This document shows, one piece after another, positions 38,985-47,542 of a stretch of DNA of 64,000 nt. The stretch's first letter is position 1; every line of letters begins with the position of its first letter. The stretch is from Deltaproteobacteria bacterium (GTDB lineage Bacteria; Myxococcota_A; Polyangia; Polyangiales; Houyiibacteriaceae): positions 26,980-90,979 of the forward strand of contig JAEPMI010000006.1 in assembly GCA_017644045.1 (NCBI GenBank), given 5' to 3'. Below the pieces are notes generated by a model. The model had not been told where the DNA came from and ran no database searches. It was given only the letters and a program-made list of their open reading frames with translations. The translations under genes were made by a program, and so were the position numbers.

Positions 38985-40769
38985 ATGAACGCTCTCCCGC
39001 GGTCCGCCGGCCTCCTCCTCACGCTGCTCACGCTCCTCGGATGCGGAGCGGACGACGGGTCCGATCCCGATGGCGGCGTGGTCGAACGAGACTCGGCGAT
39101 GGAGGTGGACGCTCGTCCGCTGGATGCCCGAGCGCCCGACGCGCGCGTCTCGGAGTGCGACGACTGGACCTTCGACTCGATCGGGGACGGGCGAGAGGGG
39201 AGCGCCGAGTGCGTCGATGGACGGGTCTCGCTCATGGCGAGCGGCTCCGACATCTGGGGCACCATGGATGGGTTCGGCTTCTTTCACCGGGCGCACACCG
39301 GTGACCTGGACATCCGGGTCCGGGTCGAGGCGTTCGAGGAGGTCGAGCGGTTCTCGAAGGCTGGGCTCATGGTGCGCGCCGGCCTCGAGGCCGACGCTGC
39401 GTACGCGCTGCTCTTCGTGGCCGGCGGAGACGACGTCCCGCTGCGACTCGAAGGCCGACGATCGGCCGGCGCCGAGGCCGAGCTCCTGGGCACCGGCGAG
39501 TTGCTCCGACCGCCCGCGTGGCTCCGGCTGATCCGGAGGGGTGAGCGGGTGGCGGCCCTCGCGTCCGCGGACGGCGAGAGCTGGAGCGCCGTGGGTGGGG
39601 TCGACCTCGGCGACGAGCCACTGACGATCGGGTTGGCCGTGACCTCGAGCGACCCCGAACAGCTGGCCACCGGGACCTTCGGCCTGCCCGTTCTCGCCGC
39701 GCCACCGGCGAGCTGCACCGTCGACGTCGAATGCCGCGACGGCGAGACCTGCGACGCGGGCACCTGCCGGTCGAACAGCGGCTTCGTCGGCCACGAGGCG
39801 ATCCTCGACGACATCGTCGGCTACGCCGAGGGCGTCACCGGAGGCGCCGGAGGAACGCTCATCGAGGTGACGAACACGAACGACTCCGGTCCTGGCAGCC
39901 TACGGGAGGCGATCGCGGTCGAGGGCCCCACCTGGATCCACTTCAGTCCCGGTCTCGAAGGGACGATCGACCTCGAAGGGCTGGTCTACCTTCGCTCCGA
40001 CACGACCATCGACGGGCGGGGAGCCAACGTGGCCATCGGCGGGTTCACCATGAACGTGTACGAAGGCTCCAGCACTCCCGCCAACAACATCGTCCTGCAC
40101 AACCTCCGCTTCACGGGGGGAGTGCCGGACGCGCGAACGCTGCTCCGAGTGGACTACGGCTCGACGGGCGTCTGGATCGACCACGTCTCGTTCGAAGCCC
40201 AGTCCGGAGACGGCAAACCCTTGACCCACGGGAACGCCGCCACCGACATCACCGTCAGCTGGTGCGACTTCTCCCGCTCGGAGGTCAGCCTGATCTATCT
40301 GATCGGCCCGAACAACGAGAGCCCCGGCGACGCGAACATGCGGGTCACGGGTCACCACAACCTCCTGGACATGCCCAACGGCACGGAGCGCCATCCCCGC
40401 ATTCGCTACGCCACCGTGCATTGGTTCAACAACGTGGTGGCCAGCTGGAGCGACTACGGTTCGTCCATCTCCCAGGACGGGCGGCTCTTCGCCGAGAACA
40501 ACATCTACTGGGCGAAGGGCTCGCCCAACCCGTCGCGAGCCATCATCACCCGCATCGGCAACTGGCCGGCCAACGGCGACCCCCTCCCCGGCAACCTGCG
40601 CCACGTCGGCAACTGGTGGAAGGAGGGGACCCCGGTCCCGGACGAACGGAACCCGGAGCTCGTGCTCGCGCCTCCCTACGCCTACGACGCCGAGGTGGCC
40701 GACTCGAGCCTCGAAGCCTCCATTCGATCCGAGTCCGGCTGGCAGGACGTGCCCTCTCCGTTCGAGTAG
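38985..40769 (+). CDS. Secreted pectate lyase-like lipoprotein (PL1-type)
   Basis: Cleaves polygalacturonate by beta-elimination if active. The 594-residue lipoprotein (lipobox LLGC) has an Asp/Arg linker, an N-terminal DUF1349/laminin-G-like jelly-roll (~55-235: FFHRAHTGDLDIRVRV, AGLMVRAG) and a C-terminal right-handed beta-helix of PL1 type: WIDHVSFEA, DITVSWCDF, and ERHPRIRYATVHWFNN with the catalytic-type Arg. A Cys-rich hinge links the domains. The much longer open frame upstream (from 35763) is antisense noise. Confidence 0.82.
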   Translation: MNALPRSAGLLLTLLTLLGCGADDGSDPDGGVVERDSAMEVDARPLDARAPDARVSECDDWTFDSIGDGREGSAECVDGRVSLMASGSDIWGTMDGFGFFHRAHTGDLDIRVRVEAFEEVERFSKAGLMVRAGLEADAAYALLFVAGGDDVPLRLEGRRSAGAEAELLGTGELLRPPAWLRLIRRGERVAALASADGESWSAVGGVDLGDEPLTIGLAVTSSDPEQLATGTFGLPVLAAPPASCTVDVECRDGETCDAGTCRSNSGFVGHEAILDDIVGYAEGVTGGAGGTLIEVTNTNDSGPGSLREAIAVEGPTWIHFSPGLEGTIDLEGLVYLRSDTTIDGRGANVAIGGFTMNVYEGSSTPANNIVLHNLRFTGGVPDARTLLRVDYGSTGVWIDHVSFEAQSGDGKPLTHGNAATDITVSWCDFSRSEVSLIYLIGPNNESPGDANMRVTGHHNLLDMPNGTERHPRIRYATVHWFNNVVASWSDYGSSISQDGRLFAENNIYWAKGSPNPSRAIITRIGNWPANGDPLPGNLRHVGNWWKEGTPVPDERNPELVLAPPYAYDAEVADSSLEASIRSESGWQDVPSPFE

Positions 40770-40806
40770 TCGGAAGCAGGAATCTGGCTCCTGAGCACGG
40801 ACGTCC

Positions 40807-40812
40807 TATGGT
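40807..40812 (+). promoter_or_regulatory. -10-like hexamer before the NlpC/P60-type gene
   Basis: TATGGT lies 8 nt before the ATG at 40821. GCAGGG between them could also serve as a weak ribosome site. Confidence 0.4.
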
Positions 40813-40820
40813 GCAGGGTC

Positions 40821-43800
40821 ATGGGCCAGCTACGCATCCGAACGCCCGGAACCGTCGCCGTCCTCGGGCTGATCTTCGCCTGCAGCGAAGCCTGCGGCGG
40901 ACCACCGGACGAGGGCACCACCCCGGAAGGCGAGACCGTCGTCGCCGACGACGCCGAGCGCCCGGCGAGCTGTCCCGCCCAGCGACCGGCCCCGGATCCG
41001 CTCCCCAACGTCCGGCCGGAGCACCGCACCCTCGCCTACTGGCTCGAGCAGAGCGAACGCTACGGCGACCCCGACGCCGTGCTCATGTCGCCGGAGGCGG
41101 TGGACGCCCACAACCAGGCGCTCCAGCTCGGCGAGACCCCCGTGGGTCCGACGCCGCTGGGTCAGCCCGTGGACCCCGACGCGCTCCGCGCGGAGCTCGA
41201 CGAACGGCTGAGCTGGATGCGCGAGAAGCTCGAGAGCGGCGAGTACCTCGACCGGGACGGAGAGCGCGTGACCGACCTCGGCCCCTTCGTGTCGCCGTCC
41301 AACGTCGCCCCGACCCCAGAGCTCCGCGTCGCGCTCGCCAAGATCCCGCTCCGCTGTGGCCCGCGCACCGACGGCCTCTACACGGCCGCGCTCGACCTCG
41401 ATTTCGATCGGAACGCGTGCAGCACGCTGCGGCCCCAGGAGCCGGTGGAGATCCTGATGACGGGCCCCGGCGGCATGAAGCTGGCGCGGAGCCGCTACAC
41501 CCTCGGATGGATCGCCGCGGACTCGCCGCTCTCTCCACCGGTCCCGGCGGGCCAGCGCGACGCGATCCTCGGCGTACGCAAGGCTCAGCTCCTCGGAGAG
41601 GCGAACCTCTCCGGCCAATCGCTTCCGGCCGGCACGCAGCTCCCGATGGTGGAGGAGCAGGTCGTCGTGGCGACCAGCGGCGGATTCACGCGGGTCGCGA
41701 TGCCTTCGGACGCGTTCCCCACGCACCGTCCGATGACCCGCAAGGCCGTGCTCGAGGCGGCGTTCGCCCTCGAAGGCGAGCCCTACGGCTGGGGCGGCCG
41801 CGACGGACAGCGCGACTGCTCGCGCTTCCTGCTCGACGTCTTCGGCACCTTCGGCATCCAGCTCCCGCGACACAGCGCGCGCCAGGCCGAGGCCGGCACC
41901 TTCGCGGTCGACGTCACGGAGCTCTCGCCGCGCGAGAAGGCGCTGCTCCTCGAGAGCGCGAACCACCAGGGCATCACCCTGCTGCACTTCCCCGGACACA
42001 TCGCGCTCTACCTCGGGGAGAACGCCGAGGGGGAGCCGATGGCCATTCACGCGTTCAGCGAGTACCTGAACCGCTGCGAGGGGCTGACGAACGAAGCGGG
42101 CGAGCCGCTCGAGACGGCCAACCGAGTCGACCGGATCACGGTGAGCGACCTGACGCTCGGCGAAGGCTCGAGCCGCACCGACTTCCTCTCGCGGATCACC
42201 AAGGTCACCGTGCTCGGCCCCTCCGCCGGTCCCGCCCTCCGCGGCGCTGCAGCGATGCGACCCGCGGCACCGATCACGAACCCGGGCGACGGCCACTGTG
42301 AGGACGGACTCGACGCCGGCATCTTCCGCTCGCCGTGGCGGCCGAACACCCAGGAGCCGATGAAGGTCATCGTCACCCTGACGCACGACCCCGGTCCGGT
42401 GGACCTGGTGCTCTTCGGTCCGAACGGCGAGCGCGTCGAGGCCGAGGTCCACGAGCTCGGCGGGCCGCCCTTCACCTATTGGGCGCAGGTCGACTCGCCG
42501 ACGCGCGGTCGCTGGACCGCCGTGCTCGGCGATGGGCCGCGGCAGGTGGCGTGCGAGCACTTCGGTGTGGCGCGCGGCCGGCCGGCGCCCGAGCCCCGCC
42601 GCGCGGATGCCCCCGCGTGGGATCCGATCTGGGCGTGGGAGCGCGACACCGAGAACCTCTACTCGGCGTTCGTCGAGCAGCTCTTCCGCGAGCCGCAGGG
42701 CGAAGAGGTGACCTGGCCGAACCTGCAGGTGCTCCTGAACGACCCGGCCCGCAACCTGCTCCACGGCCACCGCAGCCAGGGGGAGGAGAGCGAGCTCGAT
42801 CTGGAGCCCGACTGCGCGGACCTGCCCTACTTCCTCCGGGCCTACTTCGCGTGGAAGCTCCGCCTGCCCTTCGCCTGGCGCCAGTGCAGCCGCGGTCGCG
42901 GTGAGGGGCGACCGCCGGAGTGCCCGGCGCGGCCGAAGTCGAACCTCGACCCGGTCACGGCGTCGACCGAGGTCGGCGCCTTCGAGGCGGTGATCCGCGA
43001 GCTGCGCTCGAACGTGCACTCGTCGACGCAGCGCACCGTCCCGCAGACGGATGCCAGCGACGTGTATCCGGTACCGATCACCCGCCGCGCGCTCCGACCG
43101 GGGACGGTCTTCGCCGATCCCTACGGGCACATCATGGTCGTCGCCGGCTGGCAGCCGCAGGGCATGGACAGCTACGGCGTGCTGATGGCCGCGGACGCGC
43201 AGCCGGACGGCACCGTCGGGCGGCGGCGTTTCTGGCGCGGCTCCTTCCTCTTCACGCCGGAGACCGAGAGCGCGGGCCCCGGCTTCAAGGCCTGGCGCCC
43301 CGCCGTGTGGGATCGCGTGGAGAACCGGCTCGAGCTCGTCTCCAACGCCGACCTGGCGAACAGCCAGAGCTACACCCCCTTCTCCATGCAGCAGTACGAG
43401 GGCAGCGCCGACGACTTCTACGACTCGGTGGAAGCGCTCATCAACCCGCGACCGCTCGAGCCCGCGTCCGTACAGCGCGCGCTGGTGGACGCGCTCGAGG
43501 AGAGCGTCGTCCGCCGAGTGGTCAGCGTGGACAACGGCGAGGGCTGGGTGCGCAGCCACTCGGGTCAGACGATGCCGATGCCCGATGGGTCGGCCATCTT
43601 CCAGACCTCCGGTCCCTGGGAAGACTTCGCCACGCCGAGCCGTGACATGCGGCTGCTGATCAGCCTGGACGCGGTCACCGGCTTCGCGGACGCGGTGCGC
43701 CGCTCACCCGCGCGCTTCGGGCTCGACCCGGACGACGTCGACGCGACCGTCGCGCAGCTCGCCGAGGTGCTCGCCGAGGAGCTCGGCAGCCGCAAGTTCA

Positions 43801-44033
43801 CCTACACGCGGAGCGATGGGCAGAGCCAGGAGCTCACGCTCCAGCAGGTGGTCGACCGCACCGAGGCCTTCGAGATGGCCTACAACCCGAACGACTGCGT
43901 CGAGCTCCGCTGGGGCGCCACCGAGGGCACCGACGAGTACCGCAGCTGCCGCCGCCACGCGCCTCGCGCGCAGCGCGCGAAGATGCGCGAGTACCAGCAC
44001 TGGTTCGACACGCGGCATCGTCCGCCGCGCTGA
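40821..44033 (+). CDS. Large lipoprotein with NlpC/P60 peptidase domain
   Basis: A 1070-residue exported protein (LIFACS lipobox-like). Residues ~150-300 contain SH3-like segments. An NlpC/P60 cysteine peptidase follows (~310-430): YGWGGRDGQRDCSRFLLD with the nucleophile Cys, and FPGHIALYLG with the His. Such domains cut peptidoglycan stem peptides. The second half (~510-1070) has no family I recognise; GTVFADPYGHIMVVAGW looks like another papain-like His motif, so it may be a second enzyme-like domain. Confidence 0.7.
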   Translation: MGQLRIRTPGTVAVLGLIFACSEACGGPPDEGTTPEGETVVADDAERPASCPAQRPAPDPLPNVRPEHRTLAYWLEQSERYGDPDAVLMSPEAVDAHNQALQLGETPVGPTPLGQPVDPDALRAELDERLSWMREKLESGEYLDRDGERVTDLGPFVSPSNVAPTPELRVALAKIPLRCGPRTDGLYTAALDLDFDRNACSTLRPQEPVEILMTGPGGMKLARSRYTLGWIAADSPLSPPVPAGQRDAILGVRKAQLLGEANLSGQSLPAGTQLPMVEEQVVVATSGGFTRVAMPSDAFPTHRPMTRKAVLEAAFALEGEPYGWGGRDGQRDCSRFLLDVFGTFGIQLPRHSARQAEAGTFAVDVTELSPREKALLLESANHQGITLLHFPGHIALYLGENAEGEPMAIHAFSEYLNRCEGLTNEAGEPLETANRVDRITVSDLTLGEGSSRTDFLSRITKVTVLGPSAGPALRGAAAMRPAAPITNPGDGHCEDGLDAGIFRSPWRPNTQEPMKVIVTLTHDPGPVDLVLFGPNGERVEAEVHELGGPPFTYWAQVDSPTRGRWTAVLGDGPRQVACEHFGVARGRPAPEPRRADAPAWDPIWAWERDTENLYSAFVEQLFREPQGEEVTWPNLQVLLNDPARNLLHGHRSQGEESELDLEPDCADLPYFLRAYFAWKLRLPFAWRQCSRGRGEGRPPECPARPKSNLDPVTASTEVGAFEAVIRELRSNVHSSTQRTVPQTDASDVYPVPITRRALRPGTVFADPYGHIMVVAGWQPQGMDSYGVLMAADAQPDGTVGRRRFWRGSFLFTPETESAGPGFKAWRPAVWDRVENRLELVSNADLANSQSYTPFSMQQYEGSADDFYDSVEALINPRPLEPASVQRALVDALEESVVRRVVSVDNGEGWVRSHSGQTMPMPDGSAIFQTSGPWEDFATPSRDMRLLISLDAVTGFADAVRRSPARFGLDPDDVDATVAQLAEVLAEELGSRKFTYTRSDGQSQELTLQQVVDRTEAFEMAYNPNDCVELRWGATEGTDEYRSCRRHAPRAQRAKMREYQHWFDTRHRPPR

Positions 44034-44035
44034 CG

Positions 44036-44599
44036 CTAGATCTTGCCGCGGAGGAGCGAGCTCGTGACGTGCTTGCCGTAGCCGGCCACGGTGCGGCCGA
44101 GGGTGCGCAGGTCGAGCGTGCTCAGGAGCGTGTCAGCGAGGCCGAAGGGGAGCATCGAGGGGATGGGGCCGCGGCTGTACTCGAGCATCCACGCGTGATC
44201 GGGGATGCGGTAGCCCTTCACCTGTCCGTCGCCGAGGTAGGCGGTCGAGCCCGGGCCGTAGGTGGTCCGCTCGGTCTCGCCCTCGAGGTAGCACCACATC
44301 TCGCCGTCGAAGACCCAGTCGTAAACCTCGGTCGCGTAGCGGCCGGAGTGACCTTCGGTGCCGATGGGGCTGCCGAAGATGATGATGTACTCGGTGATCG
44401 ACGCGTGGAGGAAGGTCATCTGACCCATGGCGCCGCCAGCGTTGTTCATCATCCAGTCCCGCGGGCCCGTGTGGATGTGCTTGGGGTACTCGCGAGCGAC
44501 CGCCGCGGTGACCGCGTCGAAGGCCTCTTCCATGGAAGCCTTGCCCACGCCCTCGGCCGCGCAGCGACCGAGCACATCCGGATCGAAGATGAACGCCAT
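44036..44599 (-). CDS. ERG2 / sigma-1 receptor family protein (sterol C8-isomerase-like)
   Basis: A 187-residue protein closely following the eukaryotic ERG2/sigma-1 receptor fold; ERG2 moves the sterol B-ring double bond from delta-8 to delta-7. The match is continuous: NNAGGAMGQMTFLHASITEY, FGSPIGTEGHSGRYATEVYD, and MLEYSRGPIPSMLPFGLADT with STLD. Asp94 and Glu140 match the ligand-binding acids D126 and E172 of human sigma-1. The N-terminal membrane helix of the eukaryotic proteins is missing. ATG 44599 fits a TTGTCA-N17-CATTAC promoter ending 6 nt upstream; the frame is open 33 codons further. Confidence 0.88.
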   Translation of the reverse strand: MAFIFDPDVLGRCAAEGVGKASMEEAFDAVTAAVAREYPKHIHTGPRDWMMNNAGGAMGQMTFLHASITEYIIIFGSPIGTEGHSGRYATEVYDWVFDGEMWCYLEGETERTTYGPGSTAYLGDGQVKGYRIPDHAWMLEYSRGPIPSMLPFGLADTLLSTLDLRTLGRTVAGYGKHVTSSLLRGKI

Positions 44600-44605
44600 G
44601 TCCCG

Positions 44606-44634
44606 GTAATGGGCCATGCGGCACGGAGTGACAA
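44606..44634 (-). promoter_or_regulatory. Promoter of the ERG2-like gene
   Basis: On the minus strand: -35 TTGTCA (44629-44634), 17-bp spacer, -10 CATTAC (44606-44611), then 6 nt to the ATG. Another probable leaderless start. The rest of the divergent gap (44635-44764) holds several ATGCGC/GATGTGC near-repeats that might be operators. Confidence 0.55.
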
Positions 44635-44764
44635 GCGGATGACTCACGAACCCGATGTGCATGGCATGCGCATGGAAGCGCATCAGATGTGCCAGCACGA
44701 CTGACGCATCGCTGAAATCACTACCTTTTCGAGCTGGCGTGCTTCTCGCTCACGAAGGCGAGGC

Positions 44765-45496
44765 ATGCAGATACCCCTCATCGTCCTGGGCGCGATGATC
44801 GCGATGATGGCGATCGAGCGCTGGCGACCGGCCAGCGCGCTGCCGAAGGTTCGCGGCTGGTGGGTCCGCGCGATCGGCGCGAGCACCATTCAAGCCGCCG
44901 TCGTGGTCTTCGCCGCTCCGCTCTGGGAGCCGCTGATCCAGGCGCACCCGCTGGTCGATCTCGGCGGGCTCGATCCGCGCCTCGGCGCGCTCATCGGCTA
45001 CCTCGCGATCACCTTCGTCTACTACTTCTGGCATCGCGCCCGCCACGAGGTGCCCTTCCTGTGGCGCGCGTTCCATCAGCTGCATCACAGCCCCGCGCGC
45101 ATCGAGGTCGTGGCCAGCTTCTACAAGCACCCGGCCGAGATCGTGGCCAACGGCGTGATCTCGAGCGCGGTGCTCTACGGGCTCTGTGGGCTGTCGATCG
45201 AGGCGGCCGCGAGCGCGACGCTGCTCACCGGGCTCGCGGAGCTCGTCTACCACTGGAACGTTCGGACGCCGCGTTGGATCGGCTTCTTCTTCCAGCGACC
45301 CGAGATGCACCGGCTGCATCACGCCGAGGGCGTGCACCGCTACAACTACTCGGACCTGCCGCTCTGGGATCTGCTCTTCGGCACCTTCCGGAACCCGGCG
45401 GTTCAGGACGCGCCCACCGGCTTCGGCGGTGACCGAGAGCAGCGCGTCGGCGACATGCTCGTCGGTCGCGACGTGCAGGCGGAGGCGAGCCGATGA
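44765..45496 (+). CDS. Sterol desaturase/fatty acid hydroxylase family membrane enzyme
   Basis: A 243-residue integral membrane di-iron enzyme with four or so helices. The three His boxes are WHRARH, FHQLHHS and MHRLHHAE, as in ERG3-type C5 sterol desaturases and related hydroxylases. It is divergent from the ERG2-like gene across 165 bp, so delta-7 sterol C5 desaturation is an attractive but unproved role. Ribosome site AAGGCGAGG precedes ATG 44765. The stop overlaps the next gene (ATGA). Confidence 0.85.
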   Translation: MQIPLIVLGAMIAMMAIERWRPASALPKVRGWWVRAIGASTIQAAVVVFAAPLWEPLIQAHPLVDLGGLDPRLGALIGYLAITFVYYFWHRARHEVPFLWRAFHQLHHSPARIEVVASFYKHPAEIVANGVISSAVLYGLCGLSIEAAASATLLTGLAELVYHWNVRTPRWIGFFFQRPEMHRLHHAEGVHRYNYSDLPLWDLLFGTFRNPAVQDAPTGFGGDREQRVGDMLVGRDVQAEASR

Positions 45497-45981
45497 AGCG
45501 CGACGACCGCTGGGCCCTGGCCCTCCTGATCCTCGGCTCGCTGCAGATGGTCGGCGACGTGCTCGGTGTGCCCGCGCTCGTCGGCCTCGGCGCCGCGAGC
45601 CACGTGTCACCCGCGCCGAAGGTCTTCACCACCATCGGCGACGCAGAGCCCTTCAGCGCGAGCTTCGCGCTCGAGCTCGAGGAAGAAGGCGGGAACGTTC
45701 GCCACGTACCGCTCGACCGAGCGCACTACGAGCGCCTGCGCGGACCCTACAACCGGCGAAACGTCGTGGGCGCCGTGGTGGCGGGTGGACCGCACCTGAC
45801 CGACAACGCGCACGTCGGCCCGATGATGGAGGCGGCGGCACGACACGCGCTCTGCGGCCACGCGCCAATCCTTCGAGAGCTGGAAGGCGACCGCGACCGC
45901 GCGCCCATCGTGCGCGCCACGATCGTCCAGACCGCCGAAGACGGCGAAGAGACCCGATGGAGCGTGTCGTGTCGCTCCTGA
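45493..45981 (+). CDS. Hypothetical protein with N-terminal membrane helix
   Basis: A 162-residue protein with one N-terminal hydrophobic helix (WALALLILGSLQMVGDVLG) and a soluble domain (ASFALELEEEGGNVRHVPL, RRNVVGAVVAGGPHL, Cys in HALCGHAP). Family not recognised. The operon position between the desaturase and the HTTM-like protein suggests it belongs with membrane lipid or respiratory functions. Confidence 0.65.
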   Translation: MKRDDRWALALLILGSLQMVGDVLGVPALVGLGAASHVSPAPKVFTTIGDAEPFSASFALELEEEGGNVRHVPLDRAHYERLRGPYNRRNVVGAVVAGGPHLTDNAHVGPMMEAAARHALCGHAPILRELEGDRDRAPIVRATIVQTAEDGEETRWSVSCRS

Positions 45982-46796
45982 CCATGGAGCCCCGCCCGAA
46001 GCAGAACGCGCTGGACTGGCGGTTGGCGATCCTCGGCGCGTACCTCGCGTACCACTTCGCCGCGCTGGTCCCCTGGGCCGGCGAGCTCTTCTCGCGCGAC
46101 GGGATGCTGCCCGACGGAACGCTCAGCCCGCTCCTCCACGCCTTCCCGAACGTGCTCGCGCTCCACGATGGCTGGCTCTTCGTCACCCTCTTCGTCGCGA
46201 GCGGCGCAATGGCCGCGACCCTGCTGACGCTCGGGGTACGCCACCGGACCATGGCGCTCTGGTGCCTCTTCGTCCTCGCGTGCGTCTTCGGGCGGAACCC
46301 GCTCATCCGGAACCCCAGCCTGCCCTACGTCGGGCTCGCGCTCCTCGCCGTGGTCGCGACCCGCGGCCAACGGATCCCGTGGCAGGTCGTACGGGTGCTC
46401 TGGATTCTGCTCGCCGTCGGCTACGCCTACTCGGGCCTCACGAAACTGGCGGCGCCCTCGTGGCTCGACGGGAGCGCCTTCGACCACGTGCTCGCCAACC
46501 CGCTGGCGTACGCGCACGCGGAGTGGGTGCGCGCCCTACCCTCACCGCTCCTGTCGGCGGCGACCTACGGCGCGCTCGCGCTCGAGATCCTCTTCCCGCT
46601 GCTGGCGCTCTCTCAGCGGGCGCGCCCCTGGGCCTGGCTCGCGATGACCCTGCTGCACGTGGGCCTGCTCCTGCTCATCGACTTCGCCGATCTGACCGTG
46701 GGGATGCTGGTGATCCACGCCTTCGTCTTCGACGAGCGGTGGCTCCGACGGTCGAAAGATCGCGCAACGGGAACAAGCGCGCCCGCTGCGGCGTAG
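45957..46796 (+). CDS. HTTM / vitamin K carboxylase-like membrane protein
   Basis: A 279-residue polytopic protein with about six to eight helices. The motif YAYSGLTKLAAPSWLDGSAF resembles the conserved G-x-x-K-L-x-x-x-x-W-x-D-G pattern of the HTTM domain, related to gamma-glutamyl carboxylase. Bacterial roles are poorly known. ATG 45957 has a purine-rich site (GAAGAG) and overlaps the previous gene by 25 nt; ATG 45984 is the alternative. Confidence 0.7.
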   Translation: MERVVSLLTMEPRPKQNALDWRLAILGAYLAYHFAALVPWAGELFSRDGMLPDGTLSPLLHAFPNVLALHDGWLFVTLFVASGAMAATLLTLGVRHRTMALWCLFVLACVFGRNPLIRNPSLPYVGLALLAVVATRGQRIPWQVVRVLWILLAVGYAYSGLTKLAAPSWLDGSAFDHVLANPLAYAHAEWVRALPSPLLSAATYGALALEILFPLLALSQRARPWAWLAMTLLHVGLLLLIDFADLTVGMLVIHAFVFDERWLRRSKDRATGTSAPAAA

Positions 46797-46804
46797 AAGC
46801 ATCC

Positions 46805-47518
46805 ATGAACGAACGCCGGCCGCTCCGCTTCCTCACTGCCACGGTCGCGGCGCTCGCGACCGGCTGCCTCGGCTGGGCCGCGGCTGGCTTCCTCGAGAGC
46901 AACCACGGCTGGCTCCCCGCCTGCGGTGCGGTGCTGGTCTTCTACGCCACGCTCACCTACGGCCTCTTCAGCGGCCGGCTCTGGGCGCCGACCCTCGCGC
47001 AGGGCGCTGCGCTCTTCGGCGCAGCCGCCTTCGCGCAGTCCGCGTGGGCGCTCGACAGCCTCATGCCGCTCATCTCGGTCGGCATCGGCATTCACGTCGT
47101 GCTCGGGCTGCTCGCACTCGGTCTCGACGACGGCCTCTCGAAGCGGCAACGCTGGTCGCTTCGCTTCGCCGGGGCGGCCATCGCCCCCGCCACCCTCTTC
47201 GCGTTGGCGCCGGAGCAGGCGGGCGGAACGATGGTCGCGGTGCTCGTCGGCGCGGGCCTCGCCTGGCTCGGGGCGCTCGGCGTCGCCCGCGGTCGCACCT
47301 GGGGTCTGCTCGCTGCCTTCGTCGGCGCGCCCGTCCTCGCGACTGCCGTCTGGTACGCCCCGGAGCTCAGCTACTTCGATGCGCAGCACTTCATGGTCGA
47401 CCAGCCGCTACTCCCGCTGATGCTGAACGTCCTCGGTCTCGGGGCCGCCGCCGGCGCCCTGCTCGCCGTCGCCCCCTACCTCGGGCCCATCGCGCGCTTC
47501 CTCGCCAAGCGCGACTGA
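46805..47518 (+). CDS. Polytopic membrane protein of unknown function
   Basis: A 237-residue protein with about seven hydrophobic helices (FLTATVAALATGCLGWAA, PACGAVLVFYATLTYGLF, LLPLMLNVLGLGAAAGALL). No family recognised. It follows the HTTM-like gene by 8 nt, so it is probably the last gene of the desaturase operon. Confidence 0.65.
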   Translation: MNERRPLRFLTATVAALATGCLGWAAAGFLESNHGWLPACGAVLVFYATLTYGLFSGRLWAPTLAQGAALFGAAAFAQSAWALDSLMPLISVGIGIHVVLGLLALGLDDGLSKRQRWSLRFAGAAIAPATLFALAPEQAGGTMVAVLVGAGLAWLGALGVARGRTWGLLAAFVGAPVLATAVWYAPELSYFDAQHFMVDQPLLPLMLNVLGLGAAAGALLAVAPYLGPIARFLAKRD

Positions 47519-47530
47519 GCCGAGATCCGC

Positions 47531-47536
47531 TATCCT
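47531..47536 (+). promoter_or_regulatory. -10-like hexamer, leaderless start
   Basis: TATCCT lies 6 nt before the ATG at 47543, identical to the hexamer at 212. Confidence 0.5.
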
Positions 47537-47542
47537 TCGCCC

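Noticed and set aside
39731-42301. 856-codon plus-strand frame spanning two genes
   Set aside because: Arg-rich out-of-frame reading of the pectate lyase and NlpC/P60 genes.
44600-44698. Longer N-terminus for the ERG2-like protein, possibly a membrane helix
   Set aside because: The extra 33 residues are His/Met-rich rather than hydrophobic and overlap a well-formed promoter.
45225-45635. 136-codon minus-strand frame inside the desaturase operon
   Set aside because: Arg/Ala/Ser-rich antisense noise without conserved motifs.
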